From the NCBI GenBank assembly GCA_037013495.1, contig CM072807.1:4385001-4449000 (forward strand): a stretch of DNA of 64,000 bases, written 5' to 3'. Shown here one piece after another: positions 47,008-59,756 of the stretch. Under the pieces are notes generated by a model. The model saw nothing but the letters and a program-made list of their open reading frames with translations. It had not been told where the DNA came from and searched no databases. Numbering within the stretch: the stretch's first letter is position 1; every line of letters starts with the position of its first letter. Source of the DNA: Hippophae tibetana (Eukaryota > Streptophyta > Magnoliopsida > Rosales > Elaeagnaceae). A program made the position numbers and the translations under genes.

Positions 47008-49740
47008 TTTTGAAACTAGTAGCTTTTATACATGCATATACAATGAGGGCTTTTTTTTTAATAGCATTTCCAATCAAAAGTTTAAAATGTGTTGGTAATT
47101 TTGTACCGTTGGAACTTGGGAGACACCAAAAGATTATTCATATTTCTGATTTGTATCTTTCAATCAATTCTCAATTATAAAAGCATTAATCATAGATTTA
47201 TTTTCATAGTTCATATATTTTTCTACCATTGTAGTAATTGCAAATGCTTGCCTCATAGTTCTCCGTGGTACAGTGAAGAAAAAAGGTCTGTGGTTTCCTT
47301 GACAAACCTTTTTTTTTATTTACGATCCAAAAATATTATTTTAAAAAATATTTTAAAATAGTAATAATACGATGTTAAAGGAGTTATCCTATTAACAACG
47401 TTAGTTATTTAAAACCCAAGCTTATATAAAGATCTTTTTATTCTGTATTTTTCAATGTCGAAGACATTTTTTAGCATTATGTTTACAAACCGCACCGTGT
47501 CACAGAGATAAAGAAACACTACATCATCTCATTAAAGGGGAAACCCATACAAATAGCATAATAAAGCAGCAAAATATAAAAAAAGTTTATTTGATCGATT
47601 AATTTAAAAATTATTTTCAAATTATAACTCAATTTTTTTAAGTTTTAAAATAATGAGGTGTTTAGTTGTATTTTAAAAAAAATATTCTTAAAAAAACATG
47701 ATTATGTTTTTATTTGTACAAATTATTTTAAAACTTATTTTCATTATATATTACTTTTTTAATATCAAATTTAGTATTTTTACAAATTTTAACTTTATAA
47801 TTAAATTTAAATTATTTAAATTAAACATGTTTAATTTTAAAAACAATTGTATACTTCCATAAACATAATCCAGTCAAATCAATGAGAAATACAATTTCAA
47901 TTAATTATCCACATTTGAAAAGTAAAAAAAAAATGAATAAGTCTAGTTGTTATATTATATTGTGTTTAATTTATATATAAAATATTATTTCATTATTTCA
48001 TTATATCAATTACATCAATATTATATCTGTTCATAGTCATGTTGTTGTATTATTTCATAGATTGCTACTTATATAGGATTGAATTATTAAATATGTAAAT
48101 TATAAAAGTTATATGCTAAAAACAAGTAAACAAAAGTAAAAAAATAATAATATTAACACAATCACTTTTGTTATTATTATAATAAATATGTATAAATTAT
48201 ATATCATATGCATACAATTAATAATGATGTAATACCATTATTATTAAATAATATTATAATCAATAAAAATAATTATATATATAAACCGAGTGAACAAGTA
48301 GATATCGAATGCATTATTCTTGGGAACATATTATTTGACCAAATATGTCTTTATTAGTTTTAATTTTTCCTTCTCTTTCACTAAGAATAGTAAATAATTC
48401 AAATAGATTCTTTAGACTATATTTGCTATATTTATAACCAATATGATATATTACCATAGATTTTATTATTATTTTAAAACTATTTTTTTAAAATGTTAAC
48501 TTGCACTTTTTAACCATGCATAGCCTGCCATTTTCTTTCATATTTATTTTTAAATTATAGCTGTTCCTTTCTCTTTGCTTATTTTCATCATTTTGTTTAT
48601 TTTCATCATTTAGATTTTGGTTAATAGGGAAGAGTTATTTTCCTATCAAAGTTAACTCTCTCTAAATATAAGTTTTTTTTCTTTAAATAAAATCGATCTC
48701 AATTTGTAGTCTTTATTTATCTTGATATAAATCTAAGGTGGCAATTTTTTGCATAAATTTTATCCATTATAATTTTTTATATTTTTTTGTTTTTGTTTAT
48801 GCATATTTTTATCTTTTGATCTAATGTTAAATGTAGATATAATATTTTATTCGTTTAATATAATTATACTTTAGAGATCAAGTTCATAAAATTAATATAA
48901 TTTGAAAATATTGATAATTTTTTTTAATAATAATCTAGATAAACAAAAAATCATTAAATAAGGAAAATATTATAGATGCTAATATCATAGCGATACAAAA
49001 GGGTACTTGTATAGTAATATATCTATCTATATATTATAATTAGTTATGTCACGTACTTATCTTCAAATTCAAAGAATGATTTTTTTTTCTCAACAAAAAA
49101 AAAATCCTCAAATAAAACTATACCTTAAAAGATGACAAGTCTATGATTTTTTATTAATATGTTGAAAATAAAAGATAAAAACATAAGAATATATAAAAAG
49201 ATATATTGGAGGAATCTAATAGAAGAGTTGTAACTCTATAATATAACAAAATAGTAAATCTATCGTATGTATATTTATATTTTTTGATAAGTATATATGT
49301 AAAAAAAAAAATATTTAAATAAAAATTTAGTCAATTTTTCAACAAAAAAATTTATTTCAAAATTAAAAAAAATTCAATAAATCTTAAACAAAATTTTCAT
49401 TATCTAATATCCAAAATTACACATTAAATAATGAAAATTTAATTTAAGATTAATTGAAAGATTTGTTATAAATTTGAATAATTTTTTAACTAAAAATTAC
49501 TTTATTAAATATATGTTTATCAAAAAATACAAATATATATATGTCACAAATGGTATTATGTTATTTTAACAAAAAAATAGATAAAAAAATTAGCTTTATT
49601 ATTGACACACTTTTCACAAATAAAAAGGACATATATTACCATTTTTCGATTAATAATATTCCAGCTTACATGTATGCTTCGTTATAATTGAGAAGTTGTT
49701 CCATTCAAAAACATGTAAGTTAATGTATCAACATATCACA
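47008..49740. other. AT-rich intergenic region
   Basis: No gene. 49380-49640 resembles the AT-rich repeat at 19500-19735. Frames here are A/T low-complexity. Confidence 0.5.
49380..49640. repeat. Second copy of an AT-rich dispersed repeat
   Basis: It shares TAAACAAAATT, ATTAAATATATG-TTATC and the end motif GACACACTTTTCACAAATAA with 19270-19735 (the last as reverse complement of that copy's left end). The left border is not found. Confidence 0.45.
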
Positions 49741-49832
49741 ACTTTCCAATAAGTATTCGAAGGTATCTCAAATTGTACTAGCTGATCACTTTGATACCTC
49801 TTTTTAATTTAATTTTGTTTCATATATACATA

Positions 49833-51845
49833 ATGGAATCTACATTACTATTCTCTTACCTACCCTTGAATTTTCATGATCATCAACATAACAAATTATG
49901 TTCTAATAAACCCTTTTTTCATCATCATGATCTTCAAGAGAAACAATCTTGTGTTGTGCCCAAGAATTTCATACGGTCAAAAGAGGACTTAGTGAATTCT
50001 AATGAAGAACTAAAAGAAGCATTAGTGGATCTTGAAGGTTTCTTTAAGGGTGATGAAGTGGAAACACAAATGCTGCCAATCTCATAAGGTCCTCATGCTT
50101 AAGTCATGACTTCTTTCAAGTCAACAATCATGGTGTTGATCTTACTCTCATTCAATCAGCTTATGATCTCATGGGTGCTTTCTTATCTTCCTCCCACCAA
50201 AAAGCTCAAGGCTTATGGGGTTATTCTGGTGATCATTTTCAATCTAAACTTCCATGGAAGGAGTCTCTCTCTTTTCGTTTTGATAAGTATTTAATGTAAT
50301 GTTATATCTTCATTGTATTGATCTTAAAAACTTATGAAAAAATAATAAAATTAAAATTCTTAAAACCACAAAAATATATAATATATTTATATTCATCCTT
50401 ATATATTTTTATTATTAAAAAAATTAATCTCATCATTTTATATTAAATGTTATTTAAATTTAATTACGATCATTTAAATTTGTTAAATGTTAAATTCCGT
50501 TAAATATTACATGATAATATTTATATTATTCTAAGTTTAATTTACTAATTTTTCAAAGCTCGGAATATTTATCAACATCAAGTTTATATTAATATCAATT
50601 ATTCTACTTACAAACTATATGTGCACACGTGTGGTTGTGTTTGTTGTAGAGTGGTCTATCAAAGATATTGCGAAGCAATGAAGAAACTAGCTAGGCAATA
50701 ATGGAACTGCCAGTAATTAAGTTAGGCGTTGCTCGATTGCATTGTAAGAAATTATTTGAAGATGGTTGTTCTATTATGAGATTGAATTACTATCCATTTG
50801 TCAAGAACCAAGTTCAACACTTGGTACCGGTCCTAATTGTGATCCAACTTCCTTAACTATTCTTCGCCAGGACCAAGTTGGTCTTGAAGTTTTTGTCAAT
50901 AACAAAAGACATTCCATTCGCCCTCCTTAAAATGCCATTTTCATTTATATTGGCGATACTTTCACAGTAAATTTTCCTCTTATTATTCTATTTTACTTAC
51001 ATAAGATGAGATAGTAATGGTTGGATTCGAATAAAAATAAAATTTATTCAATAGAATAAAATAATAATATTAACAATTTAACGTGATTTATCCTTTAATT
51101 TGGATCACGTATACGAGATAAATTTTAAAAAATATTTCTTCTAATGACAAAATTAATATATATAAAATGAGAGAAATATAACAAAATAACACACAAATAT
51201 TTACCAAATTCACTATTTTGTCACTATATTTTTAGAAAAATATCCTACTTCATTATCTCTCACACACAACACTATTTTTCATTAAAGTAAATTGTTTCTT
51301 TGATTTTGCTTTGATTATTTTCTTTTGATGTATCTTTTTAAGGCAAAAACATTATCTATCATTTATTTATGTAATCAAAAATTGATCACGTAACTGATCA
51401 AATTTTAACTAAAAAAAATATTTTTTATTTATTAAATTTATTAAATATGATTACACCTATAATTCTTATTTTCTTTCCTTCCATACTAGCAAGACTTACA
51501 ATAGTATCTATACATAATTAATATTGTATTAGAAGATAATTGACGTTTTGAGAAATATGTGCACAAGCATTATCGAATGAAAAATACAAGATTTTATTGC
51601 ATAAGGCAGTTGTGAACAGTTACACAGAGAGAAAATTGCTGGCATTCTTTGTATATCATAAGGAAGACAAGGTGATGATGCCACCAGATGAACTTGTATT
51701 AATGGCTAAATGATCAGAGAGAAAATACTCAGATTTCGCTTGGTTTGATTTGCTCCAATTCATCCAAAAACATTATAGAGCTGAAGATTCTCTCCTCAAA
51801 ATATTCATCAAGTGGCTATTATTTTCCCGAGAAAATAAATCTTGA
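49833..51845 (+). pseudogene. Gibberellin 20-oxidase pseudogene, inverted copy of 55711-57418
   Basis: Three exon-like parts match the intact gene. Exon 1 (49833-50288) starts [18 protein letters not shown] but loses one A in the run after GAAACACAA, shifting the frame at residue about 78. It also lacks a short stretch after AAGCTCAAGG and has lost the last 80 or so bases of the exon including the donor site. Exon 2 (50650-50966) is 5 bases shorter, changes the iron-binding His of GPHCDPT to Asn, and has a stop near its end. Exon 3 (51567-51845) has CAA where the splice acceptor CAG should be and an internal TGA. The upstream region is also homologous, but about 80 bases holding the TATA box are gone. 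It cannot make an active enzyme. Confidence 0.92.
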
Positions 51846-54800
51846 TTGTGATTTAAATTTCTCATAATATTGAGTAATGTTAATAACATAAATTTGTACT
51901 CATCTTTACATCTAAATCACTTTTATCTTGCAAATAAATAGAAAAATTAACATTTTTTCTATTTATCATATTTGAGTTTAAAAATATACATAAAATTTTA
52001 CAAAAGAAAATAAACATGCATGCATGTGTCTCTTATTCATAACTCAGGACCACAACCAATAGTAAAGGAGCTGCTAACATTCACGTAATTGAATTATTTG
52101 AAAACACATACGAATCCAAAACAATACGTGTAAGGTGCAACTATATTGTCGGTCAAATGTATGCTTCTTACTCAGTTAATTGTTGTGGCAGCTGCTGACA
52201 CACACATACTTGTCCTCGTTCCTTGGTTTATTCATGTTGTATTTTGCGTTAGTCTTCTTCATTTGAGTGTTGTTTTTGTTGGGTGTGGCTTTCTTTTTTG
52301 GGTTTTTCTTTCATTTTATTATAAATAAAATATATAAATATCTTCTGCATGTATCAAATAAAATTAAATAATTAAGAAAGTTAGATGTTAAAATATTTAT
52401 GAGACTATTTACTTGCATAATTATTATGAGATAGTTGAACTCATTCGAAGTGTAAAGCGAGATCATTTGTTGGGTCCAACAGGATTTAATAGATTATGGC
52501 TTAATTTAATTTTAACAATTGTATACGATTATATCTATATATTTGTTTTTTGGTTTCAAAATTTGAAAAACATATAAAGTATGATTGTATGTGTTAGTTC
52601 AACTTTCAAATGTACAAATTAATATCAATTAAAACCAACAAACTTACATACATTACCATATTTAGTTCTATTTAAGGTTCAAAATAAAATAAAGAAAAAA
52701 TATCATAAAAATCACCTAGATAACGTTATTTGTATTATACAGTTCATTAATAAAAAATGACATCATTTAATATTTTAATTTTGTAAAAAGACTAATTAAG
52801 AATAAACTATAATATTTTAATAATTTTTCAATTAAAATATAATATTTTTCTTTCAAATGATTAAATGTAACTAAATTACAAGTATTTAATAATAATAAAG
52901 TTAAAATTAATATGAAAAATTCGCAAAAAATATTTTTTTTAATTGCCACCGTCTTATTTTGATTTGTTATTAATTTTTAAAATATATTTAATTAAATTTT
53001 TGTTTAAATTTTGTTATTATTTTTTTTCTTAAATTATATCATAATAAATTTTATTTTTATCTTTATTAAAGATTTGTATTTTAATAAAATTTTAATTATT
53101 TGATAGAAAATATAATATTTTAAATAAAACAAATATTAAAATAATATAATTCATATTTAATTGGTATTTTTTACAAAATTCAGAAATTAATTGATACTAT
53201 TTATTATTTAATTAAAAGATTAAACAAAACAATAATCCAATCTAAAAAACATTTTTGTTACCTCGTCGTAAAATAAATTCAACTTTGCTAATATGCAATT
53301 TTTAAAATAATACGATTATATATGTTAATTTTTTTAAAATTAATTTATATTTTTTATGATTTAAATATATGATTAATAAAAATAAATATATTTATGATTT
53401 AATGGTTTTGTATTAATAGAAATAACCAACAGATTCCGAATCGATATGGTGAAAAGTCAATTTATCCTAAAGGCCATAATAATATAAAATTATTTTTCTT
53501 CTAATACTTCCAAACAACTTTTTGAGATATGAAAGTTTACTTTTATAAGCATCTTAGGATTTCCAAGCTCACGAAAAGATAAATTACAATATAAGGTTTT
53601 CGACATTTTTTTTCCTTCATGAAATTGAATTGAGATTTAGCTACTTATTGTGATTATAAATTAATTAATTCATTGATTTTGGATAATGGATGGTCCCATT
53701 ATGTGATGAAAAAATTGTTTACTCCAAAATAATTTAGAAAAAAAAAACACATAAAAACAATAATATTCTAATAATATTAAACATAATTAAATTAGATGAT
53801 TTTTGAAATTAAATGAATCAAAATAATTCCAAAAAATTTCAATTGATTAAATGGATGTAAATGAGGTGTTATTTTTTTATAATAGTTAAAATATATGAGT
53901 TAAATATAAATGATATTATTTTTATGTTACAAATTTTAATAATGTTATTATTGTTTCTTTTTCAATCAATTTAGAGTATAAATTTCTTAATTTTAATTCT
54001 CAAATTTTATAATTACTATAAATTTATTTTAATAATAAAAATTCTTGTGACTTAATGTTTAATTTAATAGGTTTAGTAGTGAATTTCAGGTAAAGATGTG
54101 AATTTGTTGAATCTTTAATTTATCTTGGATTTATATATAAATAATTATGTGTTATATATTGTTATATAAATTTAAATTTATTTAAAAATGATTTTTTAAG
54201 ATTTAAGTGTAGAGACCTAAAAATAAAATTTATTTTAATGATTGTTTAAAATATATATAAAGTAATTAATTATATATATATAATAGTGATTTGAAATGGG
54301 ATGTAAATATATCAAGAATTTTTAGTAAAAAAAATACCTAAATAAGGAACGGGATCTCAAAGAGAAAACAAAAATATATGTAATATTTTAAATATTTTTT
54401 TTATTATAAAGAAAATTATGAAAGAAGTAAGTTAATAATAAATATTTTATAATAAAAAATAAAAAATTTAGTTTATAAACAATAAAAAAAATATTTGTGT
54501 AAAAGAAATAAAAATAAAATATATATAACAATAAATACATAATATTTTTATATCATATAATACGAATAGAATATTTTTACAAAAAAGTTTGAAATAATAA
54601 TAATAAACTATAAAATAATTTTATTTTTAAAATTTTTATAAATATTTTTTTATAAAAGAAAAGTTATTGATATTTTGGATAAATAAAAATATATCTTAAG
54701 GATAAAATATAAAATATATATAATATATTATTTATAATTAAATAAAGTTTAAATATAATTAAATCTATTAAAATATTAAATTTTTATATATTTATTAAAA

Positions 54801-55710
54801 TATGTTCTATCCCATAGAGAATGCATTTTTTTGTCTTATGAGTAACATTATAAAAAATAGGTAACCGTTTCTTATTTTTCACACCTCATTTTAGTATCCC
54901 TATCATCCCCTCAAACCGGATAAACTCTATAATTATTTAAAAATATAATTTATTAATAACAACAAAGTTAATGGATGTATAAGATAAAAAATACAACATC
55001 GTGATAGAAAAATCAAGCAGAAACAAGGAAAGAAAACAAATATAATATGTTGAAATATTTTAGTTTCTTAAGAATTTTAATAATTTTTAATGATAAATGA
55101 AAAATATTGATAAATAAAACTACATCTCATCTAAATGAATAGTTTCTTGGATATTATAAATGAGACATTGAGGTAGTTTTAAGCAACAAATCAAGTTTAT
55201 TATCCTTAAAATAAAGTAAAAACATTACAAAATTCATGATAAAATCCATAATAAAAGATTCGTCATCACTTATTTATAATTTAAGTTAAATATATATATA
55301 TATATATATATTTAATTTTCAAATAAATAATTTATATTTAATTTTTTAATTACTCGTAATATTTAAAAATTATTTTAAATATATATTTTTTTTGTATGTG
55401 ATCATAAATAAGTAGTAAGGATAACAAAAAATGATTAAAATATGTTAAAAAGAATATAAAATTTAAAATGAGTTTAGGGTTATACTCGTAAATTATTTTA
55501 AAATTTCTTTTGAGACACTCATTCTTAAGATGTGTTATTTATAATAGTGAGAACCATTACAAAAATAAAGATGTTAATATCACATATATTTAAATATTTT
55601 TTACACTCACATTGTTTATTTAGTGAAAAATAGAATTTTTTTTTATATATTTACGAGATAAATACAAATTTATATTCTTAACATTCCTCGGTATTATTTG
55701 AAATTTTAAA
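51846..55710. other. Spacer between the two oxidase copies
   Basis: Very AT-rich, no gene or element with readable ends. A (TA)n run of about 10 units lies near 55290. A 60-codon hydrophobic frame at 52146-52328 is not supported by any motif. Confidence 0.5.
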
Positions 55711-57418
55711 TCACAATGAAGATTTATTTTCTTGGGAAAATAATAGCCACTTGGTGAAGTTTTTGAGAGTAGAATCGTCAGCTCTATAATGTTTTTGGGT
55801 GAATTGGAGCAAATCAAACCAAGTGAAATCCTGGTATTTTCTCTCTCCTTTAGCCATTAATACTAGTTCATCTGGTGGCATCACCACCTTGTCTTCCTTA
55901 GGACATACAAAGAATGCCAGTGATTTTCTCTCTATGTAATTGTTCACAACTGCCCTATGCAACGAACTCTTGTATTTCCCGTTTGATAATGCCTGTGTAC
56001 GTACATTTCTCAAAAATCAATTGTCTTGTGATGCAATACAGACACTATCTAATTTTATTTAAATAAAAATATTGAAGAATAAGAAGAAAACTTACCGTGA
56101 AAGTGTCACCAATATTAATGACAATGGCATTTTGAAGAGGGCGAATGGAATGCCATTTGTTATTGACAAAAACTTCAAGACCACCAACTTGGTCTTGGTG
56201 AAGAATAGTTAAGGAAGTTGGATCACAGTGAGGACCAGTACCAAGTGTTGAATTTGGTTCTTGACAAGGTGGATAGTAATTCAATCTCATAATAGAGCAA
56301 CCATCTTCAAAGAATTTCTTATAATGTAATCGATCAACCTTTAAGCTAATCGCTAATAACTCCATTATTGCCATAGCAAGTTCCTTCATTGCTTCACAAT
56401 ATCTCTGATATACCACTCTACAACAAACATGGTTGTGCATACAAGTTTTTAAGTATAATAATTGATATTAATATAAAGGCAAAGTTGACAAGTGTTCATC
56501 CACTTAGTTTTTGTAAATTTTTTTAAAATAACACCTATTAAATAACTTATAATAATAAAAATAATATCTAATAATATTGAACGATGTTAAATTTTAAATA
56601 AATTTTAAAAAAGATAATTTAATTTGAATATATTTAAATATGAAACAATGAGTTTGATATTTTTTTAAATAATAAAAATATATGAACATAAATATAAATG
56701 TATTATATATTTTTAAGGGTACAAATTTTAAGAATTTTATTTTTATTGTTTTCTCTTTTAAGCTTTTAAATAGATTGATAACAAAAAAAATATAGATCTA
56801 ATATTGTATCATAACAATGTTCATATGTATGAAATATATATATACTTACCCTGTTTGTTCAAATTCTTCTCCTAAATTGGAAAGGAAGTAATTTTTCACA
56901 AGTGGTTGGGAGCAATTTAGATGATGATCAAAACCAAAAGAAAGAGTCTCCTTCCATGGAAGTTTAGATTGAAAACGTTCAGCGTGAGCACCAGAATAAC
57001 CCCATAAACTTCCAGGCATCTTTTTAACCTTGAGCTTTTTGGTAGGAGGAAGTTTAAAAAAAGAACCCATAACATCATGAGCAGATTGAATGATAGAAAT
57101 ATCAATACCATGATTGATGACTTGGAAGAAGCCATGACTTAAGCATGAAGATCTTATGAGATTGGCAGCATTTTGTGTTTCCAACTCATCACCCTTAAAG
57201 AAACCTTCAAGATCTACTAATGCTTCTTTTAATTCTTCATTAGAATTCACTAAATCCTCTTTTGGCCATATGAAATTCTTGGGAACAACACTAGATTGTT
57301 TCTCTTGAAGATCATGATGATGAACTAAAGGGTTTTGGGTTTTATTAGAATCTAATTTGTTACGTTGATGATCATGAAGATTTAAAGATGGGTGCGAGAA
57401 TAGTAGTGTAGATTCCAT
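55711..57418 (-). CDS. GA20ox: Gibberellin 20-oxidase (2-oxoglutarate/Fe(II) dioxygenase)
   Basis: There are three exons: 57418-56850 (donor GTAAGT, phase 2), 56417-56096 (donor GTAAGT, phase 0) and 55992-55711. The product is 390 residues, normal for the family. It oxidises C20 of GA12/GA53 in steps to give the C19 precursors GA9/GA20, in the cytosol. Visible hallmarks are [10 protein letters not shown] (95-104), [11 protein letters not shown] (153-163, diagnostic of GA20ox), NYYPPCQ (236-242), [19 protein letters not shown] (247-265) with iron ligands His253 and Asp255, LHRAVVN with His309, and Arg319-x-Ser321 for 2-oxoglutarate. The start Met is the one after the 17-residue ORF extension, because it matches the start of the pseudogene copy and lies about 75 bases after the TATA box. 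A few family positions are changed ([11 protein letters not shown] for CGYASSFTGRF), as in some GA20ox1-D-like members. All splice sites and catalytic residues are intact. Confidence 0.94.
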
Positions 57419-57488
57419 TATGTATATATAAAACAGAAATAAATTAAAAAGAGATACCAAAGTAATCAACTGGTATATGACTGGTCTT

Positions 57489-57496
57489 TATTTATA
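57489..57496 (-). promoter_or_regulatory. TATA box of the gibberellin 20-oxidase gene
   Basis: The minus strand reads TATAAATA, about 75 bases upstream of the start codon. This segment is missing from the pseudogene copy. Confidence 0.7.
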
Positions 57497-57648
57497 AGGA
57501 AAGGAAGTTGATAATATCTTGCTAAAAACTAAAAATAATTCTATTTAGTACAATAATTTGAGATACCTTCAGTATACTTAGAAATATATTGTATGATCCG
57601 ATGTTACATATTCATCATTTTTCACCAGTGATATATAATAATGTAAAG

Positions 57649-58150
57649 TGTAGGTGACACTTATGGAAGATAAAGAAAATAAAAAAATTGGTTGCATTCC
57701 CATTAATTACATTTGAAAAAATAATTTTTTTTGGTGTAGTTACATTAATCATATTTGATTTTGATGACTATCATTTTACTTATAAATATGTAATGTTTTT
57801 GTCTTAAAGAGACACACCAAAGAATATAAACAAAGTAAAGCTTAAACAATTTCATTCGATGAAAAAATAGTATTATGTGTGTGAGAGAGTTAGAGAGAAT
57901 ATTTAAGAAAAATATTTGTGATATTTTTCTAAAAGATGAGTGAAAAAATAATGAGTTTTGAAAACACTTTTGTGTTTTTATTTTGGGTTTATATCAATTT
58001 GTTATATTAACTCTTACTTTGTACCAATTAATTTTATTAGTGAAATAAATATTTTTAAAAATCGTGAACATAGCCCAAATTAAAAGATGACCTTAAATTA
58101 CCAGTGTCAATATTTTACTCAGTTGAATTTATTTTTATTGATTATGGTCA
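57649..58150 (+). repeat. 5' LTR of the deleted copia element
   Basis: It starts TGTAGGTGACAC and aligns with 61588-62101 over shared blocks such as CATTAATTACATTTGA, TGTGTGTGAGAG and AATATTTTTCTAAAA. The end is set by alignment and is approximate. Confidence 0.75.
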
Positions 58151-58189
58151 AGATTAATTTAATAACATATTTTATGATTCGGCTGCAAA

Positions 58190-59750
58190 AAGACTTGTCA
58201 AAAAGTCGTGATGTTGTATTTGTTGAAGATGAGACCATTGAAGATGTTGACAAAATGAAGAAGGATATTCCTAAGTCCAATGGTGACTCATCAATTTTGG
58301 AATTAATTCCTCCAACATCAGTGCCAAGACAAGTTGGAGATAAAGACCAGGTTTATCCACCTCATGAAAATGATGCTCCCATAGATGTTGGTTCTGAAGA
58401 TGAGAGAGATGATGATGTTCATTATCCAATACCAATACCTATGATGCCTCTTGTTCCACTGAGAAGAAGTGATAGAGAAAGATGACCTTCTACCATATAT
58501 CAGTCAGATTAGTATGTAACATTCACTGATGAGGGAGAACCTAAGAGTTATAAAGAAGCCATAGGTGACAAATTCAAAAAAAAAAATGGATTGAAGCCAT
58601 GTAAGATGAGATGAAGTCCTTGCATGAGAACAAAACTTTTGAGCTGATGAAGCTGAACAACGGGAAAAAGGCTTTGGAAAATAAATGGGTGTTTAGGATG
58701 AAGCAAGAAGAACACAATTCCATTCTGCAATACAAAGCCAAATTGATTGTCAATGGATTTAGCCAAAGAAAAGGAGTTGACTTTGACGATATTTTCTCAC
58801 CAGTTGTGAAATGACATCCATCTATATTGTGTTAGGGTTAGCAATAAGTCTTAACCTGAAGGTTGAGCAAATGGATGTCAAAACTATCTTCCTACATGGT
58901 GACTTGGAAGAATAGATATATATGGAGTAGCTAAAGGGTTTTAAGCAAAAGGGAAAAAATGATTATGTTATCAAATTGAAGAAAAGCCTCTACCACTTAA
59001 AATAGGCATCGAGACAATGGTACAAGAAGTTTGAGTCTGTTATAGGGAAGCAAGGCTACAAAAAGACTACTTCAGGGCATTTTTTTGTAGAAATTATTTG
59101 ATGACGATTTCATTATTCATTTGCTCTATGTGGATGATATGTTTATTATTGGCCAAAATATTTTCATAATCAATAACTTAAAAAAACAATTGAGTATGTC
59201 TTTTGTCATGAAAGAATTGAGGCTTGCAAAGTAAATTCTTGGCATGAGTTTTATTAGAGACAGAGGTGCCAAGAAATTATGGTTGTCACAAGAGAAGTAC
59301 ATTGAGAAAGTAATTCAGAGATTTCACTTGCACAAGGTTAAAGTGATTAATTGTCCTCTTACTAATTACTTTAAACTAAGTTCTAAGCATAACCTTTCTA
59401 CGGATAAAGAGAAGAAAAATATGGAAAATGTTCCATATGATTTAGTATTTGGAAGTCTAAGGTATGTCATGGTTTCTACACGAATAGATATCGCTAATGC
59501 AGTTAGAGTTGCGAGCAGGTTCCTTTCAAAACCTAGAAAGGAATATTAAGCTACAGTGAAATAAATTTTCAGGTATCTTCGAGGTTCTTCCAATATATGC
59601 TTATGTTTTAGAAATCAAAAACTTGTGTTAGTTGGATACACAGATGCAAATATGGTTGGGGAGGTGGATACTAGAAAATCCACTTCAAGTTACTTGATTA
59701 CATTTGCAGGAGGAGCTGTGTCATGAAAGTAAAAGTTATAAAAATGTGTT
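58190..59750 (+). pseudogene. copia reverse transcriptase and start of RNase H
   Basis: Plus-strand pieces occur in normal copia order. A pre-RT spacer (KSRDVVFVEDETIED at 58197-58241, a PIPMMPLVPLRRSDRE tail at 58434-58481) is followed by RT motifs ENKWVFRMKQEE (58677), YKAKLIVNGFSQRKGVDFDD (58731), VEQMDVKTIFLHGDLEE (58862) and LLYVDDMF (59121). The RNase H start GYTDANM (59633) and DTRKSTSSY (59668) comes next, before the inserted LTR. It is a broken copy with several breaks. Confidence 0.88.
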
Positions 59751-59756
59751 GCACTG

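Noticed and set aside
55620-55817. Minus frame over the 3' end of the oxidase gene
   Set aside because: Overlaps the true last exon in another frame.
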